Shown in pieces: positions 12,118 to 22,078 of a stretch of DNA of 64,000 nt. Position 1 is the stretch's first letter, and every line of letters begins with the position of its first letter. The position numbers and the translations under genes were made by a program. This DNA is from Microbotryomycetes sp. JL201 (Eukaryota > Basidiomycota > Microbotryomycetes). The notes beneath the pieces are model-generated. The model was not told the DNA's origin and searched no databases. It worked only from the letters and a program-made list of their open reading frames with translations. The stretch lies in contig JAQYUZ010000052.1 of the NCBI GenBank assembly GCA_033819885.1, forward strand, positions 50,915-114,914, in the 5' to 3' direction.

Positions 12118-14567
12118 TCAAGTAAACGCAACAAACATCCCATGCTCATCCAGAGCCCTTCTCCAATCAACAAACCAACCTCTTTCGTCCGTCAGCTCCC
12201 AGATCTTTTCCACAGCCCTGACGTTTTCAGCGCTCAGGTGCTCTGGCTTTGATCGCGACAGTGCTTGCTTGCACAACGACCTGTCGAGGGCAGTCACGCA
12301 GTTGGTGGCGGCAACGAACCACGGACAGGCTCGTTCAGACATGGTCGACATGGGCATGTGATGGGAAGCAGACGCGACATTGACACCATTCGCCACAGTC
12401 GACGGAATCGTACCCGTTGCTGCAGTCGCCGACGTAGACTCTGTCGGTGTCGGTCTCGATAAAGGCGCAGCAGGCGCTGGCTCGACCGAGTAGTCAAACG
12501 GCGGAGTCGTGCGCGACCCAAGCGCAATGATCTGGTCGACAGACTCGCGCAAAGGTGGATGCATCGGCCCGTAACCATGCACCATCTGATACAGCGTGAC
12601 CAAAGCCGTCTACCGTAGCAAGCCAACTGTCAGCCTTCCCTCGGCGGACAAACAGTCGAGGCCAACTGACATGTCTCCACATTTCCTGAGTGACAACGTC
12701 ATCAACCAACCTGACGCTGTCGAGCTGCAAAGCCTGATCCGATCTCGGGTCGGCCGGTTGCCACTCTCGGATGCTGGTCTCGATCACCTTTGACCTTTCT
12801 TGAACTAATTGCTCGTCCAACAACTCGTCCTTGTCGACCGATAGATTGACGATAGATGCCAGACACAACAAGAGTCCGACTGGCAAACCCATCAACTTGA
12901 CACTGTTGGTCGGAAACTGTTTCGGCAACCGTCTAGAGCCGTCTGGTCCACTTGCTGGAGCACAAGTTAGGTCAAACAAGCATCGTCGTTTGTTGAACAA
13001 GCAAAAGTTGCGTAACGTGTCGACGTAGGCGAAAGACCTTAGCAAGATCATCAACGGACCACCTTCACTCGTCAAGTCGAGCGTAGGATGGGGTCCACCG
13101 AGGCTTTGAGTGATAATGGCGTCTCCAATCAACAGGATGGCGTAGCCCGCAGCTGCGCCTTGCTCTTCCAACGAGAACAAATGCATGTCCAGCACGGCCA
13201 ACAAGCTCGCTTCCAACGGGATCTGGTTCCGGCCGGATTGAGTGCACAGCTCGTCGACAGCTTTTTGGTAATAATGCGTAGACTGTTTGATCAGTTTTTG
13301 TCTCGTCTCGACGGATTGTTCGTCGTCCAGCATTCGAGCTCGGTACAACAGGCACAAGGCCATGCAAGCCGATTTGCCTAGTGCTGTTGAGAACGCCGTC
13401 TCGTCCATCCTCGCATTCAAAATTTGTCGAACGGGTTGTGGCAAACTCGAAAAAAATCCCTCGTTCAAAACGCGGTAGATTGATTTGACTTGGTGGCGCT
13501 CGATCAACTCGGCTTCGTCGTGATCTGCAACGGCTGCACTCGTTTTTGCTTGGTCGGGCTCGACGACGTGTTGTTGATGTAGTGTAGACTCTTGCATCGG
13601 TTGCGGCCCTTTGACATCAATTGTTGGTGTCGCGTCGCCGACAGGGTTTGAAAACGGAGGCTGTTGCATTGAACCGATTGGCGTGGACAATGCAGACGTT
13701 GGAAAATGGCTTGTTGGTTGCTGCTGGTGGTGCTGCTGCACGTCCGTAACTAATGGCGACCAACCATTGACAGCGTCCATGGCCGGGTCTAGGCTGTGAA
13801 AGAAGGTCAACAAGTCTGACGTCATGGTCAAGTCGGCCAATGGATCAAACGGAGCTTCAAGGGATGAAAAGTGCGGCGTCTGCTCGGATGACGAGGGAGG
13901 CATGGTCGTCGAGGCAAATGTCGGTAGTGGCGGGAGTGGTGGCGGCCCTGGTGGCATGCGACTAGGCAGCGCGTGCTGCGGTACGTTCATCGCATATGCA
14001 TTGGACAGCATGGACGGAGTCGGATGAGGTGGCAGGGCCGAGCCATACGCTTGTGGCTGGTATATGGGCAAAGTCGGGACGCTCTGAAACGTCGGCTGGT
14101 GCGCCGGTTCGGGTGCCGATTCTGACACGGCCAAAGATGTGTCCATTTGTGCAGATGTCTTGCGCACAGCCGGCTGGCGTGCGTGATGTGGATCGGCAGC
14201 GGTGATGCATTTAAAGCCGCCCTGCTCGCACCGTTCGCATACGCCGTCATTGTTGAACACTTCCGTACATTTCTAATGCGTAGAGGGTGGGTAGAAACGA
14301 AGTCCGCCGGCGTGCATTAGATCCTGCGCAGGCAAACGAAGCGGGAGACGAACAAACCTTTTTGCGCTTCCTGCACGTCAAACATCCGTTGCGAGACCGC
14401 TTGAACTTTGGCCTGACCCGTTTCTTTGGCACGACGTGGTGCTGTTGGTTTTGTGTATGCTGTTGCTGCTGCGGTGTGGTCGCTGCAGAGGCCGACCGCC
14501 CATCCTCGTCGTCGTCTGACACACAAGAGGAAGAAGACGCACGTTCCGGTGAGTCGGCCACGGCCAT
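12118..14567 (-). CDS. Zn2Cys6 fungal transcription factor
   Basis: Predicted nuclear DNA-binding regulator. Exons 14567-14358, 14272-12671, 12609-12118; 767 aa. The binuclear zinc cluster is split by intron 1: GCLTCRKRKK then KCTEVFNNDGVCERCEQGG, giving Cys spacing 2-6-9-2-6. It is preceded by a Gln/His-rich tract and a basic patch (KKRVRPKFKRSRN). The central region is rich in Pro, Gln and Ser; from about residue 270 the helical 'middle homology' domain of fungal regulators follows (LYRARMLDDEQSVETR, PLEASLLAVLDMHLFSLEEQ). The last junction gives MWRH-TALVTLYQMVHGYGP, a typical fungal TF motif. The ATG at 14567 was chosen; the open frame extends upstream only to non-ATG codons. Targets unknown. 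A CACGTG lies about 60 bp upstream. Confidence 0.92.
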
Positions 14568-15194
14568 GCCTCGCGTTGGGCTTGTCCCTGAGTATGCGAG
14601 CAAGACGAAATATCGGGAGTGACCGCGCACGTGACACCGAAATTATGACCTGAAATGTACTTTCGAGTCCGAATTCGGTAGAGCCCGTTTATCCATCGGG
14701 ATTTGCTGTCGAATCACGTTGGACAAGGCTTGCTGAGCGTAAAAAAGGGTTATTTTCCCCACCTCGTCGCGAGACGAATCCTGAAGTCTTGATCGCACCA
14801 CGTCTCGCTCGGCGCAATGAAAGCAGACGAGCTGACGAGTGACCATGTCGTGCGTGAGTCCTACTTCGTGACGGTCTGTCCAGCTTGCGCATTGCTGCTT
14901 GTGGTCAAGCGAGAGTTTCACGCGCAAGTCTGCTCCGATCGCCCGCATCCAACCTCGCCCGCGCTCGCAGACGTGCCAGACGGCTCGGTCTTTGCCACAA
15001 TACTGGGGCAAGAGCCCGAGATTAATCTTGCGGCTCACGCGATGCCCCAAGGATCCGCTGCAATGGCGTCAGAGCTCCGTGATTCATGTGCGGCAGGCAT
15101 CACGCATGACAACAGGTCGCGAGATGAGAGAAGCATCGCCCTGTAACATGGCCACTATATCAACGGCCTCGTACTGTGCCGCGCGGCCCCACAT
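14568..15194. promoter_or_regulatory. Divergent intergenic region with CACGTG at 14628-14633
   Basis: 627 bp between the zinc-cluster gene (-) and the unknown membrane protein (+). A palindromic CACGTG flanked as GCGCACGTGAC sits at 14628-14633. Remaining frames look spurious. Confidence 0.5.
14628..14633. promoter_or_regulatory. CACGTG site upstream of the Zn2Cys6 gene
   Basis: Palindromic CACGTG, 61 bp from the ATG at 14567. In fungi such E-box/Cbf1-type sites are bound by bHLH factors. The binding is inferred. Confidence 0.45.
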
Positions 15195-18100
15195 ATGCCC
15201 TTCAACACCGCTGTCTCTGCAAAGGACGCGCACGGGCCTCATTTGACTTGCAGCTTCATTTTCGATCAAACAGCGCTCTCTTCACTTCGAGTGAATGCAA
15301 TAACGACAGATCTGCTAACAGCTGCTACCAATTGCCATCTTCTGCAGGCCTTGTACGACATTTGTTTGATCCTGACGCACCACCTTCGCGCTCATCCACG
15401 CGCCGACTCATCTCGCCAGATGTCGTCTTTGACTTTCCTGCATTGCCTCCGAACGACTCAAATGTGCTGAAACGAGACGCTCGCGTCAAAACCACGGGCA
15501 AGACTGTCATTCAACGCCACCCAACGGCCGCTCAAGCGTTGAGCGCGTTTCACTTGCCGGCGATCGTCGCAAATCACGTCCCTGGCGCACATTGGAGTCT
15601 TTCAATCGACAACGTCTTTGACGTGTCTGCAACAAAGGCGGGCTCGTCTTGGATTGAGCCGCAGGCTCGCGTGTGGCGCGCGACAATTGTTTGGACGCTT
15701 CAGTTCAGGCCACCAGTGGCTTTGCCATACGGCTTGTCAAGCAAGGTGCTCGTACAGCACACAGACACACGCACCGTCGAGCTATGGTTCTGGGGCGAAG
15801 GCGAATTTGAGCCGAAACAGCGCTACGAACGACAGTACGAGCCAGAAACCAGGGCAGGTCCTTCCGTCATGTCCTCGCTTTCGCCATTTGACGTGTATCG
15901 CCCGGAAACCGGTCGTATCAGGCTGCGTCTGGTCAAGTATTCTGGTGTCGAGCTGCCCGCCATTATCAAACTCTTGCCCTGGTACGACATGGTCGCCCAC
16001 GTCTTGCCACTCGCACTCGGTTGGATACTCGCACCGGTGTACGGCGCCCTCTTGCTCCTAGGCCTAGATCGTTCCACGCGCAGCTTGGACAGCTCAAAAA
16101 AGAACCACAAGCGCCAAGCGAGGCGGCGTTTGCGACAGGAACTGTCCCGAATGTACCAGGAGGACCAGGATCGTCGCTTGAGGTTCTCAAAAGAGTTTGA
16201 ATTTGCCAGGGGCAAAGGAAAACGCAAAGTCGTGCCGACCCATGACGATGGCAGCGAGTATGCGGCAGAGTCTCCCGCTGCAAGCGAGTCGTCGATTGAT
16301 TCTTCGTTCTTTGGCTCGGCGACCACGACATTTGATACACCGCCGACACCTCCGTTCATTGACCTACCAGACGTGCCCAGTGAAGATGTTGACGATCGTT
16401 TGGACGTACTGTCGTGCCTGTCCTCCCTCGGCGAGAGTTCATCCGAGCCTGACCGGCCACCTACATCCTCTTACGAATCTTTTTACCATCACCTGATGCG
16501 ACAAACTCATTCCCGCCTGACGAACGTGTGGGAAACAGTTTGGACAGTTTGCATGTTGCTCAAACAAGCCCAACAAGAAGCTGGTCTCGTTGGACAGCTG
16601 ATGGGTCAATGCGTCAGAATGTTTGCCCTAGTATGGCTGAACGTCCTGAATGTCGGAGCTGAAAAGGTCCTCAAGAGTATGCGTTTTACGTCTGAGACCA
16701 TTGATGCGTTGACGCCGGTGCAAGGAGACGAGGACGACGAGAACGACGAGGACGAACAGTTACAACATGGGTTTGCTGGCTTGTGGTGGACTTCAGGGGA
16801 CGTACATAAGAGGCGAGACAGGTTGAAAGATCACGTGAGGCAAAAGGTGGAAGCGCAGTTTCAGAGTTTGCCGAACGATGATCAAGCCGAAGAAGAACAG
16901 TAAGTTTCGTCGATGAGAGCGCACGTGCTGAACTGAGCTTGCGCGTTTTGGTTTGGCTAGCTTGGAGTACTCTCCGAGGCAAGTACTCTCGATGACAATC
17001 GGAACGTCGACGAGTGCTGACGTTCCACCTGCGGCATCTTCAGCCTGTGGCGCAGTCAGGAGCAACCGCAACGCAAGAGCGTCTCGTTCTCCCTTCAAGA
17101 TGCTTTCAATCCATACGACGACAATGACGACGAGAGCGACCTTGACATGGCAAAGTTCAAACGTCGACCAACGCTTTCCGAAGCTCGTTTGACGATTGAC
17201 GAAGAGTCTGAGCTTTCGACCACTTCTTCGTCGTCCAACAAGTCTAGCAATTCGTTCAACACAAATCAAGGCCGCTTATCTTCGCGTGCTGTTGCTGAGC
17301 CATCCGATGGCAAGGACAGAATTCGGGAGCGCGCCCCAGCAAGGTACCACAATGACTTTGGCTTGCCGAGTTTGGCTACGTCAACGTTATTTGGCTGGCA
17401 GAGGATGCGCGTAGCTCGTCAAGCTGCTGTCGAAGCTGTCAAACGACGACCTAAGTTTGAAAGAACGTATTCGAAGGACGATGGAAGGGTTTTGACCATC
17501 GGGCAGTCGACGTTGATGGACGGTGTCGAGTCTGACAAAGGCGACAGGGCTGTACGGACTGATGCAGACGAGAAAGGTTTGGGACAAAGGTTGGGACCCG
17601 ATCACGGGATGGACCACGTTGCCGGCAGTCGGTTTGCCGAGGAGCAAGACGAAATCAAGCTTGTCAAGGAGTTGGTCTCTAAACAGTCTGATTCGGACCA
17701 GGGAGCAGAAGAGCCGTTCAAAAGTCTCTCGACGTCCAACGCTGTCACGACGGCTCTTGCATCGTCATCCCACTTTGACGGCTTGCGCTCACGTTCCAGC
17801 AGGTCTTCAAGTCCGTCGAGCCCCGCCTCTGTGATGAACGTACCCCTTCACCCGTTCGCACTCGCCACCGCGATCGAGTACTCTTCAATGCCGCTGTCGT
17901 CGAGAGTCTACTCCCCGACGTTGTCAACGAGCGAGTCTTTAGATAGTACTCCTGCCCTGTCTCCCGAACTGCCGACCGGCGACCGTCGAGAAAAGTTGGT
18001 CACGAGCATTGACGATGGTTTGGACACTTCGGATGATGGAGCTGCTTTACCCGAAAAAGCTCAAAATTTGACAATGTCGACGAAACAACAGACAATCAAG

Positions 18101-18325
18101 ACTGATCAATCAACCACGTTGGCAGAGTTTGTCGAACCCGACATTCGTGAACAAAGCCTGCAAAAAGGATCAAGTGGTATGAAGAACAAGAAACGTTCCA
18201 GTTTGAGCAAGGCGGTTGGAAAAGTTTGGTTGTCGCATAGCAGGAACTCGAGCGGGTCTTTGAGCAAAAGTGCATGGTCGGCGGATCAAGCTGACAGAGT
18301 CTCTGGTGAGGAGATGAAGAAATGA
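15195..18325 (+). CDS. Uncharacterised membrane-associated protein, ~968 aa
   Basis: I do not recognise the family. The main exon 15348-16899 encodes an ordered N-terminal region (HWSLSIDNVFDVSATKAGSS, ELWFWGEGEFEPKQRYE, TGRIRLRLVKYSGVELP) and one strong hydrophobic segment (VLPLALGWILAPVYGALLLL). A basic stretch and long acidic/Ser-rich tails follow. Further exons are 16961-16978 (18 nt) and 17044-18325; the intron 16979-17043 has a GC donor (GAG|GCAAGT). The 5' end is unresolved: exon 15254-15290 spliced to 15348 fits well (branch TGCTAAC), but its upstream frame has no ATG. ATG at 15195 with a 41-nt intron works only if such a short intron is allowed. The 18-nt exon can be skipped in frame. 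It ends 105 bp from the convergent cofactor C gene. Confidence 0.7.
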
Positions 18326-18430
18326 AGTGGCATATACGTCCGCAGGCCTGAGCCATTCCTTTTTCCTTGCTTCCATTTGAGCTTGTGTATAGGACACACA
18401 GAGAGATTCTCAATCCTGTTGCTGTTGCAA

Positions 18431-19876
18431 TCACGTTTGAAAAAACAAGAGAACCGTATCTAGCAACGCTCTCTTATGTGTCCGTCTCGAAACGCTCGTC
18501 GTCCATCTCGAGTCTATCTTGACAACGTCCTCGCCCTCGAGTTTCGCCCAGGGCAGGATCCAATCTCGTTTGACCGTTCCTGTTTCGTCATTGTCGTCAT
18601 GACGTTCGTCGCCGGTTCCGACAATTCGAACCTGGACTCGTCCTACGTCCCTTACGACTGACCAATTCGTTCTTTTGATGATGCAAAGCGTACGCCAACT
18701 TTTTTGATCGTTTTCAACGTCAACGTCGTCACGTTCTTCAAAAGGTTGATCAAAATCTTGAATCCTATACCAATTTTCGTTCTCTACTTTTGGTCCTTCT
18801 TCTTTGTGACCTACTTGGACCATCATCGGAGGAGAAGGTGTCGTAGACGATGAGGATGACGATGAGAAGAAATTTAGATTTGTGAATTTGATGTTTTGAC
18901 AATGTTCAATGATTGGTCTCGTCGTGTTTTTTGTTTCATGAAACAGAGCGAAAATAACGTTGGAGCTCTTGTGAATTCGGATTTGTTGGCTCGTCGTGCA
19001 AGTGGCGCCGCCGCCGCCGCCGTCGTCGTCGTCGTCTTTGGCGCCAGCTTGAGCACTCGATGTCAGAATGATGACTGATTCAGAAACATCATTGACGAAA
19101 ACGCTTCCGTTCGTCACGTTTGGCAAGACGAGTATGCTTGATTGGACGTTTGAAATGTAAAGCGCAGCGGGTTTCAAAGTTGCACAAATTGGACGTGTCG
19201 ATGAGAGATCGACCAAAGAGTTGGTTAGCTTTTGTAGGACGAGAGGACGATCAACGTTCGATTCTGTTTGCTCCTTTAGCTGAGATGTGGATGGCGATAA
19301 AAACAGGTCTGCATGTCCAATATAGGCGTCTGACTTGTCGGAAAGCAGAAAAGCCGAGGTTGACCAGGCGCGTGTGTTGGCATCGGCAGAGCCTTGAGAC
19401 GGGGAAGGTGGTTCAGATACCGAGAAAGCAGACGGCAGACTGGTCGTTGCTAAAGTCTCTGATACGAAAGGCCGAGTCCGTGTCTTGAACGAAAACTTGG
19501 GCGGCGCGGACAGTTTGCTTTGAGCGGACGCAATGTCTTGGCGCAACAACAAGAGATCCTACGGTACAGGACAAAGAGTCAGCTATCGTCGGTCAAGTTT
19601 CGCGCTGGCTCAATCACTTTTTCACAGCGAGCGAGGTCCCTCGAAGGCATCTCGCCGGCAATCTCTGTGAGCCTTGTTTGAAGAGATGCAGCTATATTTG
19701 CAGCGTGATCGACTTGTTGCAGTGTCGAGTTCTCGCGCGACAACCCGGCTCGAGCATCTGTGGTTGCAAGAGTCGTTTGTTTAATGTGCGATGTCGCCAC
19801 AGACAGAGGCGAGATGGCTGCACTCGCCTCTCAGGAGCTGTGTCCACTCCGACAATACCTCTTGATGGTGTGTCAT
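18431..19876 (-). CDS. Tubulin-folding cofactor C (TBCC)
   Basis: Predicted GTPase-activating chaperone that releases native tubulin dimers from the cofactor complex with beta-tubulin. Exons 19876-19828, 19757-19618, 19558-18431; 438 aa. The N-terminal helical region includes ARAGLSRENSTLQQVDHAAN and LARCEK-DLLLLRQDIASAQ across the splice. The C-terminal beta-helix (C-CAP/cofactor C) domain includes TCTTSQQIRIHKSSNVIFAL; its QIRIH arginine matches the family's catalytic 'QLR' arginine. Low-complexity Asp/Gly and Ser/Thr loops lengthen it beyond the human ~346 aa. Intron 1 (19827-19758) is GC-AG (GAG|GCGAGT...CACAG), 70 nt; without it the frame from ATG stops after 33 codons. The extreme C-terminus is simply the open frame and is less certain. 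Confidence 0.88.
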
Positions 19877-20970
19877 TGGTCCACTAGTCTGAATGATTGG
19901 CCTAGTGTCCTCTTGATGTTGTGCGCAAGTCGCACGGGACGCTCAACAATCAGTCGCCAGACAGCGCGGGTCACAGCCACAGTTTTTTGTGTTTTGCTCG
20001 TTTGCGGTTGACAAGGTTTGCGCCGAGTTGTGTGCCGAGAGCAGCTGTCGTTCAATAGCAGAGTTTGGTCGCAAAGGCGCGATGCAAACGCGCCAAGACG
20101 AAGAATGGCAGACGTGGCAGTCGGCAACGAGGCGATATCAGGCAAAAGGTTTGGACGCGTCCGTGGCTTGCGGACCTGGTCGGATGGCTTGCGTCGGGCG
20201 TTTCTAGGGACAAGGAGGGACGGGGGGCATGGGTGAGTCGGGGTGCGATCACGTGACAACCACGTGCTCGCTAGTCATCGCACAGACAGGGATCGAGCTC
20301 GCATGTCAAACATGGATGTGATTGCTCGAGCAGTCGTGCGGCTGCTGCACTTGATTTTTGGCTGACAATGCTGCGGGACAGTGAGAGCCGAACGGCTTCC
20401 GGAGTTACCGCATCTCGAGTGCGCTGTGGCTGTCGTCTGTGTGTGCACGTGCATGCCATGGCACATGAACAGGCGAAGGCAGTCTATGCTTGCTGTCGAG
20501 GTTCGTCGAGTGCCGATACGTTTGTGCTCGTCCTTGTACTCGGTCTGGCGCAGTCGTTAGCGCCCGGGGCGGCTCAATTCACGCGCGTGCGGGCGCTCGC
20601 TCGCGTGCCCGGCTTGCGCTTTTCACCCCCGCACTCCATTCCCGGACGAGCACTCAAATTAATCGACATCGACCCGTATCTCGTCGTACACGCGGTCTGA
20701 CCTTTGTGTCCGTGCTGAATCGAATCGGATCGGCTATCGACCACCGAAAGGGGCAGATCGGCACACGCGTGACGCAGGGCCGCTCCGGAGCCTGGTCGAG
20801 TGCGCGCGTGTGTGCATTTCCGACGACGCTGTATCCCTCGAGAGCATTCGCGCAGCCGAACAAGGGCGTGACAACATCCGCATCAGCTTTACACACCTCG
20901 AACCGCTCGGCCGCCGGGCCTCGCCCACTCCGGCCGGCCGCGCCGCCGCCCCTCAGACCAGTCCGGACAA
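19877..20970. promoter_or_regulatory. Divergent intergenic region with paired CACGTG motifs
   Basis: 1.09 kb between TBCC (-) and the disordered-protein gene (+). Two CACGTG hexamers lie 11 bp apart (20250-20255 and 20261-20266), the first as TCACGTGA. The GC-rich half near the plus-strand gene holds overlapping open frames that look like composition artefacts. Confidence 0.5.
20250..20266. promoter_or_regulatory. Two CACGTG sites 11 bp apart
   Basis: CACGTG at 20250-20255 and 20261-20266, centre spacing 11 bp (about one helical turn), in the TBCC / disordered-protein divergent region. Confidence 0.5.
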
Positions 20971-21873
20971 ATGTCGTTTGCAGCGAGGGCAGACCAAACT
21001 CACCACCACTACCACCATGCACCTCCGCCGGCGGCGTCATCCTCAATGATCTCGGACGACGACTTGCTCGCGGACTTGGACTCGTTCCAGCTCGAATCAC
21101 ACCGCGACCAGCAACTGTCGGCCATGGCATCACTGCTCAAGGGCGTTCTCCCAGACGCGCCCGCTCACGCTCACGACCACCCGTCCACGATGACTGCAAC
21201 TGTTGCATCGGCAAAAGCCGTCCCCGTCTGGCCCAGGCAACAACGGCAAGCGAACGAGTGGGCACCCAGGCCAGGGCCACCAGCCCCTTCGTCATCCTAC
21301 ATCGGGTCCCCATCATGGGCAACAACGTCCGCCAACAATGTCACGGCGGCGCAAGCGGCAGCTATGGGAGGCCTGACGCCTTATGGAACGCCGATGAACC
21401 AAGGGACACTGCCACTGCCTGACCATGCAGACGTCGCGCTCTACAACAGTAACAATGACGAATACTCAAACGACGCTACTGCCGATTCGATGCACGCAAC
21501 GAGGACATGCGCTCCACAGCAAACGAGGTACAGCCTCCGGAGCTCGGTTCGGCAAATGGCAGCCGCACAGGAAATCACAAGACCAAACTCTGCACCGTTC
21601 GAGTCGACAGGCACAGGATTCAATGTCCAACATCATCATTATCAGTCACCACGCGATTCGAGCTCGTACGGTCCTTGGTCTACCTTGACATCTGTGACGA
21701 CGACAACTTTGCCTCCTGGAACGAGAGCACCGTGCGCTTCTCGCGAGCGACCATTTTCGCCTACCGAAGCGGAGCAATCTGTCCAACGCAAATCGTCATC
21801 GGTCACTCCAACGGGCGCGAGACCGTTTCAGGGTGACAATCACGATGACGACGACGACGACATGACCGACTAG
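20971..21873 (+). CDS. Intrinsically disordered hypothetical protein, 300 aa
   Basis: Single-exon frame starting MSFAARADQTHHHYHHAPPP and ending in an acidic DDDDDD-MTD tail. The only order-like element is near residue 30 (SDDDLLADLDSFQLE), a short acidic amphipathic stretch that could be an activation or docking motif. The rest is rich in Ser, Thr, Pro, Ala and His (PRPGPPAPSSSYIGSPSW, GFNVQHHHYQSPRDSSSYG). There is no domain I recognise and no signal peptide. A longer plus-strand frame (20490-21422) overlaps in another phase and lacks an ATG-led structure. It is called coding because of its sustained length, ATG start and non-random composition. Confidence 0.6.
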   Translation: MSFAARADQTHHHYHHAPPPAASSSMISDDDLLADLDSFQLESHRDQQLSAMASLLKGVLPDAPAHAHDHPSTMTATVASAKAVPVWPRQQRQANEWAPRPGPPAPSSSYIGSPSWATTSANNVTAAQAAAMGGLTPYGTPMNQGTLPLPDHADVALYNSNNDEYSNDATADSMHATRTCAPQQTRYSLRSSVRQMAAAQEITRPNSAPFESTGTGFNVQHHHYQSPRDSSSYGPWSTLTSVTTTTLPPGTRAPCASRERPFSPTEAEQSVQRKSSSVTPTGARPFQGDNHDDDDDDMTD

Positions 21874-22078
21874 AGCAGCACGGTGACACAGACACTGGCA
21901 GACTTGGATTCGCCGCGAAACACCTTATTCCCTATTTGTGATATCTATACACTTGTTGCCCGTGATTCATTTTCTATTGGGCCTTGTCCCGGCATGTTGT
22001 CATTCATAGCGTTCTCTCAAAGACGACCTCTTTTCATTGATTCGTCATCCACGCCCGGCTTTTTCGGGAATCCTCAAT

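Noticed and set aside
20521-20590. tRNA-like stretch (GGCGCAGTCGTTAGCGC)
   Set aside because: No matching acceptor stem, anticodon arm or T-loop could be drawn.
20490-21422. 310-codon plus-strand frame overlapping the disordered-protein gene
   Set aside because: Different phase from the ATG-led frame at 20971, Arg/Pro-rich composition expected of a shadow frame in GC-rich sequence.
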